Under the pieces are notes generated by a model, which worked only from the letters and a program-made list of their open reading frames with translations, did not search any database and had not been told where the DNA came from. A stretch of 64,000 bases of DNA from Pseudomonas sp. ERMR1:02. Its GTDB lineage: Bacteria > Pseudomonadota > Gammaproteobacteria > Pseudomonadales > Pseudomonadaceae. Below, in pieces: positions 1 to 8,919 of this stretch. Where the stretch lies: positions 124,001-188,000 of the forward strand of contig NZ_NKJI01000011.1 in the NCBI RefSeq assembly GCF_002277815.1, given 5' to 3'. The position numbers and the translations under genes were made by a program. Each line of letters begins with the position of its first letter. Within the stretch, counting starts at the first letter, position 1.

Positions 1-52
1 TGCCGTCCTGGAACAGGAAAGGTTTCCAGTACTCCTGCAGTAGCTCGATCAT
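1..52 (-). CDS. Amino-acid ABC transporter permease, partial (N-terminal 17 residues)
   Basis: Only the first 17 codons are inside the window; the gene continues past the left edge. The visible start reads MIELLQEYWKPFLFQDG, typical of the second (HisM/ArtM-type) inner-membrane permease of polar amino acid importers. The plus-strand paralogue at 7334 begins the same way (an EF.AQYWKAYLW segment). Its ATG overlaps the stop of the upstream permease by an ATGA junction, so the two are translationally coupled. The function is inferred from operon position and the short match. Confidence 0.7.
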   Translation of the reverse strand, partial: MIELLQEYWKPFLFQDG

Positions 53-776
53 CGCACGGCCTCCCGGGTGCCTGCGGCGTAGAAGATTTCCATCCGGCGC
101 AAGACGTAGTTCGAAACGGTGGTTATCACCAGATAGATCAGGGCGGCCAGCAGCAGGAAGAAGAACAGCTGATAGGAGCTCTTGCCCGCGTCCTGGGCCA
201 CCTTGACCAGATCGGCCAAGCCAATGATCGACACCAGCGCGGTGGCCTTGAGGATCACCATCCAGTTATTACCGATGCCTGGCAGGGCAAAACGCATCAT
301 TTGCGGGAACACCACTAAGCGAAAGCGCTGGGCACGGGTCAGGCCGTAGGCGGTAGCCGCTTCCATCTGTCCTCGCGGTACGGCAAGGATGGCGCCACGG
401 AAGGTTTCAGTGAAATACGCCCCGTAGATGAAGCCCAGGGTAATGACCCCGGCGCTAAAGGGGTTGATTTCTATATAGTCCCAGCCCAGTGCTTCGGTCA
501 GGCTGGTCAGCCACGTTTGCAGGCTGTAGAAGATCAACAGCATCAGCACCAAGTCCGGCACCCCGCGGATCAGCGTGGTGTAGGCCTGCGCAGGGACACG
601 CAGCAGTGCCGATTTCGAAAGCTTGGCGCTGGGCCGATCAGGCCCAGGCCAACGCTCACCAGCAAGCACAGAAAGGATAATTTGACAGTCATCCAGGAGC
701 CTTGCAGCAACAGCGGGCCGAAGCCCTTAAGGCTGAAGCCTGACAGCCCCAGAATCATCAACAGGTTTTCTAGCAT
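49..776 (-). CDS. Amino-acid ABC transporter permease (HisQ-type), one frameshift
   Basis: This is an inner-membrane subunit of a lysine/arginine/histidine/opine-type ABC importer. The first part (776 to about 632) reads MLENLLMILGL..GLGLIG. The rest continues in the next frame as SAKLSKS..AYTTLIRGVPDLVL and includes the EAA-loop region EAATAYGLTRAQRFRLVVFPQ that contacts the ATPase. Restoring one G near 632 (ATCGGC-CCAGC to ATCGGCGCCAGC) gives 242 aa, the usual family length, and a close match to the intact paralogue at 6648-7337. It follows the binding-protein gene at 832-1613 and overlaps the next permease by ATGA. The shift is most likely a sequence error. Confidence 0.88.
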
Positions 777-804
777 TGGGCACCCCTACATCAATCCAAA
801 AAGC

Positions 805-822
805 GCCCATCCGGAAATGGGC
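805..822 (-). terminator. Hairpin between binding-protein and permease genes (attenuator-like)
   Basis: On the minus strand GCCCAT-ttccgg-ATGGGC forms a 6-bp stem followed by GCTTTTTGG. It lies directly after the binding-protein stop and before the permease start. A weak terminator here would let the binding protein be made in excess of the membrane subunits, which is common in such operons. The role is inferred. Confidence 0.55.
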
Positions 823-831
823 ACAGGGTCA

Positions 832-1613
832 TTATTTGCCGTTGTAGAGATTCAGATCGCCAAAGTGCTTCTGCTGGACGGCCGCATAGGTGCCATTGTC
901 GTGCAGCGCCTTGATACCTTTGTTCAGCAAGGCCTGGAGCTCGGCGTTGCCTTTGGTGAGACCCACAGCGGTTTTGGCTGGCAGTAGGGGGCTTTCGACT
1001 GGCTCACTGACTTGGAAGTCGGCGCCGGGTGGCGACTTCAGGAAGCCCAGTTCGGCTTGCAGCATGTCCTGGATTGAGGCATCGAGGCGTCCGGAAATCA
1101 GGTCAGCGTACACCTGGTCCTGGTTGGCGTAGGCCTGGGTCTCTACTCCGGCCTTGTCCAGCACGGCCTTGGCGTAGGCCTCCTGAATGCTGCCTTGCTC
1201 GTAGCCGACCTTCTTGCCCTTGAGGGAGGCTGGATCGGTGCCGATGGCCGCGCCTTTCTTGAATACCAGCGCGGTTGGCCTGAGAACAGCTCGTTCGAGA
1301 AATCGATGACTTTCTCACGCGCTGGCGTGGCGGTCATGGAAGAGATCACGCCGTCGAACTTGTTGGCCTTGAGGCCGGGAATCATGCCGTCGAAGTCGCT
1401 TTCAACCCACTTGCACTTGACCTTTAGCTCAGCGCAGATCGCGTTGCCCAGGTCGATATCGAAGCCCACCAGGCTGCCATCGGCGGCCTTGGATTCGAAC
1501 GGCGCATAAGAGGGGTCGACGCCAAAGCGCAACTCCTTGTACTCCTTGGCCAGCGCAGAACCGGCAGCCACACACAAAGCTAATGCAGAAAGAGTGAGAA
1601 ATGCTTTTTTCAT
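832..1613 (-). CDS. Periplasmic polar amino acid-binding protein (SBP_bac_3 family), one frameshift
   Basis: This is the ligand-capture subunit of the ABC importer encoded just downstream. The ATG at 1613 begins a signal peptide (MKKAFLTLSALALCVAAGSALA). Family signatures follow: ELRFGVDPSYAPFESK, DGSLVGFDIDLGNAIC and DFDGMIPGLKANKFDGVISS. After SNELFSG the frame changes near 1275; restoring one C (GGCCAACC to GGCCCAACC) gives SGPTALVFKKG and continues to VLDKAGVETQAYANQ and the stop at 832. The repaired length is 260 aa, normal for the family. Cysteines matching LAO/HisJ proteins are present. It is paralogous to 5787-6556 and 10126-10902. The exact ligand cannot be read from sequence; basic amino acids or opines are likely. 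Confidence 0.88.
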
Positions 1614-2209
1614 TATTTTATTCCCAAGGATCATCGAAAGCGCTTGTGCCGCAAGGGCATGGTGTACTGCGCAGCGAAAGGTCTGATGCACACGCAAACA
1701 CCTGTACAGACAAGTGTATGCAATCACCCGGCCAATTCGCGGATTGGGCGATTGAGAAAGCGCGTAAAGCGCTCTGGGATGGGCTTGGCAGGAAGGTGAG
1801 CGCAGGGGTGAGGCAGCCTGCGGGTTGTTACCAAAGCGGGTTTTTACACCCGGTTGGGGTATGCGGTAACAAAGTGTGAGATTTGGGGCGCTGACTTTCC
1901 TGGCTCAATCCTTGTGCTCCTGCAGCATCGACGGTCAGAACGGCGGAGTGTCATCGTAGGCATTGAGTGCTTATGTGTACGACCAGTTCGACCCTGGGAA
2001 CATGCTGCCCATTTCGGCGCCGGGCCATATAAGAAATATTTTCAGCTCGATTCCAGGGGGAGGCTTCGGTGTCTTCCTGAGGCTTTTGCACGACGCGCTT
2101 CCCGACTAGTGATGAATCAATGCTCCTGCAACGGGTTTGTTCGCGGAACCTGCATCAATCTCAATTCACTATTTCGGGTTCTGAAATGCTGTGTTTGTCC
2201 GCCAGTGCT
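1614..2209. other. Intergenic region, 596 bp, between binding-protein and LysR genes
   Basis: It should hold the promoter of the leftmost ABC operon (minus strand) and the end of the LysR gene. The only structure I can point to is the imperfect palindrome at 1700-1715. Open frames across it, including a 119-codon one at 1854-2213, have no recognisable motif and no convincing ribosome binding site. Confidence 0.5.
1700..1715. promoter_or_regulatory. Imperfect palindrome ACCTGTACAGACAAGT, possible GntR/HutC-type operator
   Basis: The arms ACCTGT and ACAAGT match at 5 of 6 positions, and the core resembles GT-N(4-6)-AC operators bound by HutC-subfamily GntR regulators. It lies about 90 bp upstream of the binding-protein start codon (1613), suitable for control of the left ABC operon. 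No GntR gene is in the window, so this is tentative. Confidence 0.3.
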
Positions 2210-3118
2210 TTAGTCGTGCCGTGCTTGCCAGTCATTGGCGACCCAGTTGACGAAGGCTTCTGCGACCGGTGATGGATGCATCGCTCGGGATTGGGCCAGA
2301 ACCACTCGCTGAGGTGATACGTCCTCGATGACAGGGAGGCATGTCAGGGGCGTGCCGTCATAACAATGATCGCCGACAGGCCGGGTGCAAGACAGCGCCA
2401 CGCCGTACCCGTGAGCCACCAGACCTCGCTGCATTTCGAAGGTCTGGGTGTACTGCTGGGTGCGCGGCCGAAGGTCATGGGCCCAGAACAGCGACAGGAA
2501 ATACTCGCGAGTCTGGGCGATGTCTTCGAGAATCAGGCATTCCTGGGCAAGTTCATGGAGCGAGACGGCGTCCTGCGTGGCCAATCGATGATCCTTCGAT
2601 AACAACGCATAGGGTGTCAGTTCCGCCAGCACCTGCCGGGGGAGGAGGGGGTCCAGCCCCAGGTCGTACGTGAGCGCCAGCTCCGCCTTCCCTGCGGTGA
2701 TGCTCCTGTGAACGCCCGCCAGATCCGTTTCGAACAGCGTGACCTCAATTTCAGGATGCGCCTTTCTGAACCCCGACAGCAGGCGCGGGGCGTAGTACGG
2801 CCCCAAATCCTGAAAGCAGATCAGCGACAGGTTTCCGCGCAGCACTTGAGGCTGGGAGTCAGCCTGAACGCTCATTTTCGCGGCCATGCTCAGGATGTCT
2901 CTCGCCTGACTGAGCAAGCGCGTGCCAGCGGGCGTCAACTCCAGCCCTCGACTGACCTGGCGCCGGAACAATCGGTCATTCACGGCATCCTCCAGTTGCG
3001 AGATGGCGATGGAAACGGACGGCTGCGAGACATGCCGCGCCCTGGCGGCCGCACTGATGCTCCCATGCTCGGCCACTGCCACGAAGTACTCGAGTTGTCT
3101 GAACGAGAAACCTATCAA
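2210..3118 (-). CDS. LysR-family transcriptional regulator
   Basis: An intact 302-aa LysR protein. The N-terminal winged helix is clear (FRQLEYFVAVAEHGSISAAA, then HVSQPSVSIAISQLE), followed by the usual linker and an effector-binding domain ending near RAMHPSPVAEAFVNWV. The reading frame opens with TTG at 3118, directly before the conserved FRQLEYF segment; no in-frame ATG lies upstream, so TTG is the likely start. It is divergent from the VOC/hydrolase/dioxygenase/ABC cluster starting at 3378, and a 26-bp dyad (3136-3161) lies just upstream of its start. It therefore probably controls that cluster in response to the imported compound or a breakdown product. The effector is unknown. Confidence 0.9.
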   Translation of the reverse strand: MIGFSFRQLEYFVAVAEHGSISAAARARHVSQPSVSIAISQLEDAVNDRLFRRQVSRGLELTPAGTRLLSQARDILSMAAKMSVQADSQPQVLRGNLSLICFQDLGPYYAPRLLSGFRKAHPEIEVTLFETDLAGVHRSITAGKAELALTYDLGLDPLLPRQVLAELTPYALLSKDHRLATQDAVSLHELAQECLILEDIAQTREYFLSLFWAHDLRPRTQQYTQTFEMQRGLVAHGYGVALSCTRPVGDHCYDGTPLTCLPVIEDVSPQRVVLAQSRAMHPSPVAEAFVNWVANDWQARHD

Positions 3119-3135
3119 TTTTTTTTATACTCAAG

Positions 3136-3161
3136 AATAGGAAATATATTCTTTTCCTATT
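3136..3161. promoter_or_regulatory. Inverted repeat AATAGGAA-N10-TTCCTATT, probable LysR operator
   Basis: Two perfect 8-bp arms are separated by an AT-rich 10-bp spacer. The dyad lies 18 bp upstream of the LysR start codon, in the divergent region shared with the gene at 3378. Spacing and location fit an autoregulatory LysR site. Binding is inferred. Confidence 0.5.
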
Positions 3162-3377
3162 GAAGGCGAAAAGCAATACTCCGATCACGTTACAGCAACG
3201 CGGTTACAGATCGGGAGGAATCAGGATTTGAAGTTGCGCCGGCTTATCGAATCAGCCGCAAATTTGTACCACTGAGCGGAGCTGCGTAATGTTTTAACAA
3301 CGGGCATGGATACGTTCGCGACAGAGCGGTCATTAAATTGATCGACAACGAAAATAACAATTACAAGAGAGAAAGAC

Positions 3378-3761
3378 ATGGCCATTTTTACACACGTTAG
3401 TGTCGGCACTAATGATTTGAATAAAGCCCGTGACTTCTATGATGAAGTCTTGAGCAAGTTGAATCTCAAACGCATTGCCGACCTTGATGATAACGGTTCG
3501 ATCTGGGGTGAAGCTGCACCTTCCTTTTTCGTCCTCAAACCTGCCAATGGTGCGCCTGCCAGTGTAGGGAACGGTGTGACCGTCAGTTTCGAAGCACCGA
3601 ATCGCGCTTCGATCGACGCATTCCACAGGGCCGCCCTGGCCGCTGGCGGTGTCTGTGAAGGTGCGCCAGGTCCTCGCGATTGGGCGCCACATGCCTACGC
3701 CGCTTACGCCCGTGATCTGGACGGCAACAAGCTGGCCGCTTACTGCTTCAGGCCCGTCTGA
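3378..3761 (+). CDS. VOC-superfamily (glyoxalase-like) protein
   Basis: A 127-aa single-domain vicinal-oxygen-chelate protein, intact. It opens with the classic MAIFTHVSVGTNDLNKARDFYDEVL and ends with YARDLDGNKLAAYCF. The paired beta-alpha-beta-beta-beta modules cover the whole length. His6, and the region ARDLDGNK where a ligand Glu is common, mark a possible metal site, although the last acidic ligand is not obvious. Members of this subgroup are often annotated as glyoxalase-like without known substrate. It is the first gene of the LysR-divergent cluster; the ATG at 3378 follows a GA-rich ribosome site. A role in thiol- or glutathione-linked detoxification beside the formylglutathione hydrolase is plausible but unproven. 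Confidence 0.85.
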   Translation: MAIFTHVSVGTNDLNKARDFYDEVLSKLNLKRIADLDDNGSIWGEAAPSFFVLKPANGAPASVGNGVTVSFEAPNRASIDAFHRAALAAGGVCEGAPGPRDWAPHAYAAYARDLDGNKLAAYCFRPV

Positions 3762-3869
3762 ACCCTCGAAGTGCAGTAGGGTCGAGTGACCGTTCGCTCG
3801 GCCTGCATGAGTGCGATGTCGGCAGGTTATTGAGTCCTGTCGACAGTCGCGCGGTCACGAGCGCGAGAG

Positions 3870-4714
3870 ATGACCATGGAACTTATTTCCAGCAACAAAA
3901 CCTTTGGCGGTCATTTAAACAAGTACAGGCATGCGTCCAGCGCTGTGGCGTGCGAGATGACGTTTTCGGTATTTCTCCCTGCGCAGGCTGACGTTGGCCC
4001 TCGGCTCCCTGTTCTTTATTGGCTGGCAGGGCTGACGGGCAATGAAGATACCTTCGTTCAAAAAGCGGGTGCGCTTCGCGTCGCAGCGGACTTGGGCCTG
4101 ATCATTGTCGCGCCTGATACCAGCCCTCGCGGCAGCGAAATTCCTGACTCGGCTCCCGAAGAGTGGGCGTACGGGCAAAGCGCCGGTTTCTACGTCAACG
4201 CAACCGAGAAACCCTGGTCCGATCAATACAACATGTACGACTACGTTGTGAATGAGCTTCCCGAGCTGATCGACCGCCATTTCCCGACGTCGGGTCGGTG
4301 TGGCATTTCCGGTCACTCGATGGGCGGTCACGGAGCATTGGTCTGTGCATTGAGAAACCCGCAGAAGTATCTCTCGATATCGGCGTTTGAACCGATCTGT
4401 AATCCCGCCAGGTCTCCCTGGGGGATCCAGGCTTTTTCGAGCTACCTGGGTGCCGATCGACAATCCTGGCTGTCTTGGGATGCTTCTGAGTTATTGGCGA
4501 GTTGCCAGTCGAATTTATCGATCCTCGTTGAGTTTGGCGGCGCCGACGAATACCTCAATGAAGAACTTAAACCGTGTACGTTACTGGGGCGATGAGCAAC
4601 AGTCGTTGCGAACTCGAGATCAGGGTGCGTCAGGGTTATGACCATAGTCATTACTTCATCGCTTCTTTTATAGAAGACCATCTTCGTTATCACTACAAGA
4701 AACTCGTGAGTTAA
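3870..4714 (+). CDS. fghA: S-formylglutathione hydrolase, one frameshift
   Basis: This serine esterase cleaves S-formylglutathione to formate and glutathione, the last step of glutathione-dependent formaldehyde removal. The fold and signatures are clear: LPVLYWLAGLTGNEDTF, APDTSPRG, GFYVNAT.KPW, the nucleophile elbow GHSMGGHGAL, and AFEPICNP. The frame changes near 4588 in a G run; one added G (CTGGGGCG to CTGGGGGCG) restores the C-terminus with RQGYDHSHYFIASFIEDHL, which carries the catalytic His, and gives 281 aa, the family length. Without repair the enzyme would lack that His. No glutathione-dependent formaldehyde dehydrogenase is beside it; the neighbours are a VOC protein and a PhyH oxygenase, suggesting formaldehyde is made by that oxygenase. 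Confidence 0.9.
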
Positions 4715-4834
4715 ACATCATCAGTGGGTGATGTTTTTAACGGCCGGTCGACAGTGCGTGTTGGGCGGTAGCGTGTTGGCGAATGATCATTGAACTTTCA
4801 TTTAATAAGTAACGTATTTGCTTAGAGGTGCCAG

Positions 4835-5657
4835 ATGGAACAAGTCTCAGCATTTAAACTTCCCGCCGGAACGCAGGAGGCGTTTCAACGTGATGGTGCA
4901 GTGTGCGTTCGCCAACTGTTCTCTTCAGAAGAGGTGGCGTTGCTGGAAACAGGTATCGAGCAAAATCTCAGACATCCAAGCCCTCGCGCCAAGGTCGCCA
5001 GCCGCCCGGACGATCCCGGCTGGTTCTTCGAAGACTTCTGCAATTGGGAAGACATCGATGCCTACAAGGCTTTCATCTTCGAAAGCCGGGTCGGTCATGT
5101 TGCCGCGCAACTGATGGGAAGTGACACCGCCAGGCTTTATCACGACCACCTGCTGGTCAAGGAGGCGAACACGCGTCAGCGCACCCCTTGGCACCAGGAC
5201 CAGCCGTACTACAACGTCGATGGCCGTCAGAACTGCAGCATGTGGATGCCGATTGACCCGGTCGCCCGCGAGTCGACGCTGGAGTTTGTCGCCGGATCGC
5301 ATCTGGGGCCCTGGCTGATGCCCCGTAGCTTCATGGACAGCCAGGCCCAGTGGTTTCCCGAGGGCACGTTGAGCGACCTGCCTGACATCGAAGCGGATCG
5401 CAGTGCATGGAACATTCTGGGTTGGGAGCTCAACCCGGGCGATGTCGTGTTTTTCCACATGCTCACATTGCATGCTTCTGGTGGGGTGGGGGCAACAGAC
5501 GTCGGCGTGCGTTCTCGGTGCGTTTCCTTGGTGATGACGTTACCCATGCACCACGGCAGTGGAAAACATCCCCGACTTCCCGGGACTCGAAGCGGAACTC
5601 GCGGCCGGGGCCAGGATGGAACACGCGCGGTTCCCGTTGCTCTGGTCCAAGCCCTGA
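4835..5657 (+). CDS. PhyH-family Fe(II)/2-oxoglutarate dioxygenase, two frameshifts
   Basis: A phytanoyl-CoA dioxygenase-like oxygenase that would hydroxylate (or oxidatively demethylate) a small substrate using 2-oxoglutarate. The HxD iron motif is visible as WHQDQPYYN near residue 120, with the distal His in FFHMLTLHASGG near residue 212. After that, two single-base losses shift the frame, near 5485 (GGGGTGGGGGC run) and near 5572 (TCCCCG). Restoring them gives NRRRRAFSVRFLGDD and DFPGLEAELAAGARMEHARF, ending at TGA 5655-5657 for 274 aa. Unrepaired, it would run on with an unrelated tail. It sits between the formylglutathione hydrolase and an amino-acid importer, so its substrate is probably the imported compound. 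Confidence 0.87.
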
Positions 5658-5786
5658 TCCGAGGCGCGAGTGTGAGGATGACCGGCTATTTGGCGGATGA
5701 GGAGGCGAATGGCAGACACCGTCTGTGTGTGATCGAAGAACGTAAATCCCGTGCAAAACCATTGATTAGCTAAGCAGGATAAAAAT

Positions 5787-6556
5787 ATGAAGAAGATTGT
5801 GTTAGCTACGGTATTCGCTGTCGTTTCGTCCGGTGTCATGGCCAGGGACCTGACGGAAATAAAGTTTGGTGTGGACCCGACCTTCGCGCCTTTCGAGTCC
5901 AAGGCGCCTGACGGCAGCCTCGTGGGTTTCGATATCGATCTCGGCAACGCGATCTGCGCCCAGCTCAAGGCCAAATGTGTGTGGGTCGAAACGTCCTTCG
6001 ACAGCATCATTCCGGCGCTGCGGGCGAAGAAGTTCGACGGGATCATGTCCGCACTGTCGATCAACGAAAAACGTAAAGCGCAGATCGATTTTTCCGATCG
6101 CCTTTATAACTCCCCGACCAAGCTCATCGTCAAAAAGGGCAGCGACCTCGATGCGACGGTCGAGTCGCTGAAGGGCAAGCACGTGGGGTGACGCAAGGCA
6201 CTACGCAGGAGGCCTACATGAAATCGGCCTGGGCCCCGGGTGGTGTCGTCATCAAGTCCTATCAGACGCAGGACCTGGTGTATCAAGACCTGATGTCTGG
6301 CCGCCTGGATGCCACGCTGACGGACGCACCCGTGGCGGATATCGGGTTTATCCAGACGGCCAGAGGCGCGGGCTACACCTTTTCCAAGACAGAGGTGAAA
6401 GACGAAAAGATCCTGGGCGAAGGCATTGCGATCGGGCTGCGCAAGAGCGACGCCGAGCTCCAGATTGCCATCAACGGGGCGCTCAAGGCGTTGCATGAAA
6501 ACGGCACGTACAAACTGCTGGCCGACAAGTATTTCTCGTTCGACATCTACAACTGA
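5787..6556 (+). CDS. Periplasmic polar amino acid-binding protein (SBP_bac_3), one frameshift
   Basis: This is the binding protein for the ABC system that follows. The signal peptide MKKIVLATVFAVVSSGVMA is followed by IKFGVDPTFAPFESK, DGSLVGFDIDLGNAIC and SFDSIIPALRAKKFDGIMSA. At about 6186 GTGGGGTGACG creates a stop after LKGKHVG; one added G gives HVGVTQGTTQEAYMKSAW and an open frame to 6556. The repaired length is 256 aa. It is very similar to the binding protein at 832-1613 and to the one at 10126-10902, which closes the same cluster. Specificity for a basic or opine-like amino acid is likely from family, not proven. Confidence 0.9.
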
Positions 6557-6582
6557 GTTCACGGTTTTTTTCTGAATTCAAC

Positions 6583-6615
6583 GGTGGGCCCCCAAGTTTT
6601 TCCTGGGCGCCCATC
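6583..6615 (+). terminator. Hairpin between binding-protein and permease genes
   Basis: GGTGGGC (6583-6589) pairs with GCCCATC (6609-6615), with further CCCA/TGGG pairing inside. It lies in the 91-bp gap between the binding-protein stop and the permease start, the same place as the hairpin at 805-822 in the paralogous cassette. It is probably an attenuator or mRNA-stabilising element. Confidence 0.45.
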
Positions 6616-6647
6616 GCGCACGATCATTTCATATAGGAACGAGAGCC

Positions 6648-7337
6648 ATGTTTCTAGAAGGGTTCGGGTCGATCATCCTCGACGGGACAATATCCACGAT
6701 CAAGCTGGCATTACTGTCCATGCTGTTCTCGGTCGTGCTGGGTTTGATAGGCGCATCCGCCAAACTTTCCAAGAGTCGAATGCTACGAAATCTGGCGACG
6801 GCCTATACCACGCTGATTCGCAGCGTGCCCGATCTGGTGATCATGTTGCTGTTGTTCTACAGCCTGCAAATGGGGTTGAACAACATCACCGAGGCACTCG
6901 GTTTCAATCAGATTGACATCAATCCGTTTCTGGCAGGGGTCATCACCCTCGGTTTCATTTACGGCGCTTACTTCACCGAAACGTTTCGCGGGGCGTATCA
7001 ATCCGTTCACGCAGGACAACACGAAGCCGCGATCGCTTACGGCCTCACGCCGACGAAAGCGTTCCGCAGAATCATGTTCCCGCAAATGATGCGTTACGCC
7101 ATGCCGGGCATTGGCAACAACTGGCAAGTGGTCGTCAAGGCGACCGCTTTGGTCTCCATCATCGGTCTCACGGACATCGTCAAGGTGACCCAGGATGCCG
7201 GTAAAAGCTCGATGCAGCTGTTCTACTTCAGCCTGGTCGGCGGTCTCATTTATCTGGCGATCACCACCGTGTCCAACGGTGTTCTCGTCTGGCTGCAGAT
7301 TCATTATTCGGCGGGCGTGAGGAAGGCGGATCTATGA
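6648..7337 (+). CDS. Amino-acid ABC transporter permease (HisQ-type)
   Basis: An intact 229-aa inner-membrane permease. It carries MLFSVVLGLIGASAKLSKS, AYTTLIRSVPDLVIMLLLFYSLQ, GAYFTETFRGAYQSV and the ATPase-coupling loop EAAIAYGLTPTKAFRRIMFPQMMRY, as expected for the HisQ/ArtQ subfamily. About five membrane segments are present. Its stop overlaps the next permease start (ATGA, 7334-7337). It is the intact twin of the interrupted gene at 49-776 and was used to judge the repair of that gene. Confidence 0.93.
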   Translation: MFLEGFGSIILDGTISTIKLALLSMLFSVVLGLIGASAKLSKSRMLRNLATAYTTLIRSVPDLVIMLLLFYSLQMGLNNITEALGFNQIDINPFLAGVITLGFIYGAYFTETFRGAYQSVHAGQHEAAIAYGLTPTKAFRRIMFPQMMRYAMPGIGNNWQVVVKATALVSIIGLTDIVKVTQDAGKSSMQLFYFSLVGGLIYLAITTVSNGVLVWLQIHYSAGVRKADL

Positions 7338-8051
7338 ACATGCATGAGTTCATTGCCCAATACTGGAAAGCGTACCTGTGGACGGATGGCTACCAGCTAT
7401 CCGGCGTCGCCATGACGTTGTGGCTGTTGGTCGCTTCGATCGCCATCGGTTTCCTGCTCTCGATTCCCATGTCGGTAGCGGGGTGGCGAAGAACCCGTTC
7501 ATTCGCGGGCCGGTGTGGTTTACACCTATGTCTTCAGAGGCACGCCGCTGTATATCCAGATGCTCGTTCTCTACACGGGCGTCTACAGTCTGAGCTATGT
7601 GCGTGATCAGCCTTTGTTGGATGCTTTCTTTCGAGAGGGCTTCAACTGCACGTTACTGGCGTTTGCGTTGAACACCTGTGCCTACACGACCGAGATCTTC
7701 GCAGGGGCCATTCGGGCCACGCCCTATGGGGAAATCGAAGCCGCCCGGGCTTACGGCCTGTCGTCGTTCAAGGTCTACAAACGAGTAATTCTGCCCTCGG
7801 CATTGAGGCGAGCGCTGCCGGCCTACAGCAATGAAGTCATCCTCATGCTGCACTCCACGACCCTGGCGTTCACCGCCACCGTGCCCGACCTCTTGAAAGT
7901 GGCTCGAGACGTCAACGCCGAAACCTATGCAACATTCGAAGCATTTGGCGTCGCTGCCGTGCTCTATGCAGTGATGGTGTTTGGGCTGGTCTGGATGTTC
8001 CGCAAGGGCGAGTCCCGTTGGCTCGCGTTTTTGAAGCCTCAAACACATTGA
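7334..8051 (+). CDS. Amino-acid ABC transporter permease (HisM-type), two frameshifts
   Basis: The second permease of the importer. It begins MNMHEFIAQYWKAYLWTDGYQLSGVAMTL. Near 7481 a G run (GCGGGGTGG) has lost a base, after which VAKNPFIRGPVWF reads in the next frame for about 13 codons. Near 7520 a T is missing (TGGTTTAC), after which YTYVFRGTPLYIQMLVLYTGVYS follows and continues intact. The coupling loop EAARAYGLSSFKVYKRVILPSALRR and TLAFTATVPDLLKVARDVN are family hallmarks. The repaired length is 239 aa. The stop overlaps an ATG of the downstream ATPase region (TGATG). Confidence 0.87.
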
Positions 8052-8062
8052 TGGAGAGCACG

Positions 8063-8829
8063 ATGTACAAGCTGAACGTAGAAAACCTCCACAAGAAATA
8101 CGGCCCTCACGAGGTGTTAAAAGGCGTCTCTCTAAATGCGAAAGCCGGCGATGTGATCAGCATCATCGGTTCCAGCGGTTCAGGTAAAAGCACCTTCCTG
8201 CGTTGCATCAATTTTCTTGAGCAGCCCTGTGCCGGGAAAATCACCGTGAGCGGCGAGGAAATCAGGACCCGGCTGGACATGTCAGGTTCGATGATCGTGG
8301 CGGACCCCAGGCAGCTTCAGAAGGTGAGAACCAAGCTGGCGATGGTGTTTCAACACTTCAACCTCTGGCAGCACATGACGGTGCTGGAAAACGTCATCGA
8401 GGCGCCCATCCAAGCGCTGGGGCTGAGCCGAAAAGACGCCGAGGAACGGGCTCGCAAGTACCTGGAAAAAGTGGGCCTGGCCGCGAGCGTTGAAAAGAAA
8501 TACCCGTCCACATGTCTGGTGGACAACAGCAACGGGTCGCGATCGCCCGAGCCCTCGCCATGGAACCTGAGGTGATGCTCTTCGACGAGCCCACCTCCGC
8601 GCTTGATCCCGAACTGGTCGGTGAGGTCCTCAAGGTCATGCAGGCGCTGGCCGAAGAAGGGCGAACCATGGTCGTGGTCACCCACGAAATGGGGTTCGCT
8701 CGACATGTCTCCAATCACGTCATGTTTTTGCACCAGGGCCTGGTGGAAGAAGAGGGCAACCCTGCCGAAGTATTGACCAACCCCCGGAGTGAGCGCTTGG
8801 GCCAGTTCCTGTCGGGGCGATTGAAGTAG
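8063..8829 (+). CDS. Amino-acid ABC transporter ATP-binding protein (HisP-type), one frameshift
   Basis: This is the ATPase that drives the importer. It has Walker A GSSGSGKSTFLRC, Q-loop VFQHFNLWQHMTVLENV, and, after the shift, signature MSGGQQQRVAIARAL, Walker B VMLFDEPTSALDPE and switch His VVVTHEMGFARH. Near 8504 TACCCGTCC needs one C (TACCCCGTCC), giving EKKYPVHMSGGQQQ; this joins the two halves into 255 aa. I prefer the ATG at 8063 (MYKLNVENLHKKYG) because GGAGAG lies 4-5 bp upstream; an ATG at 8051 overlapping the permease stop is possible. Confidence 0.88.
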
Positions 8830-8919
8830 CCGTGGCGTATGCGAGTGCGCTGAACCTGGCGCCCTCGCGACCTGTTCAGCCCTTTATTTTCCTAGCGTCT
8901 GCCCAGTAGGAGCACGCCA

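Noticed and set aside
1854..2213. 119-codon frame between the binding protein and LysR genes
   Set aside because: No domain, no ribosome site, irregular composition.
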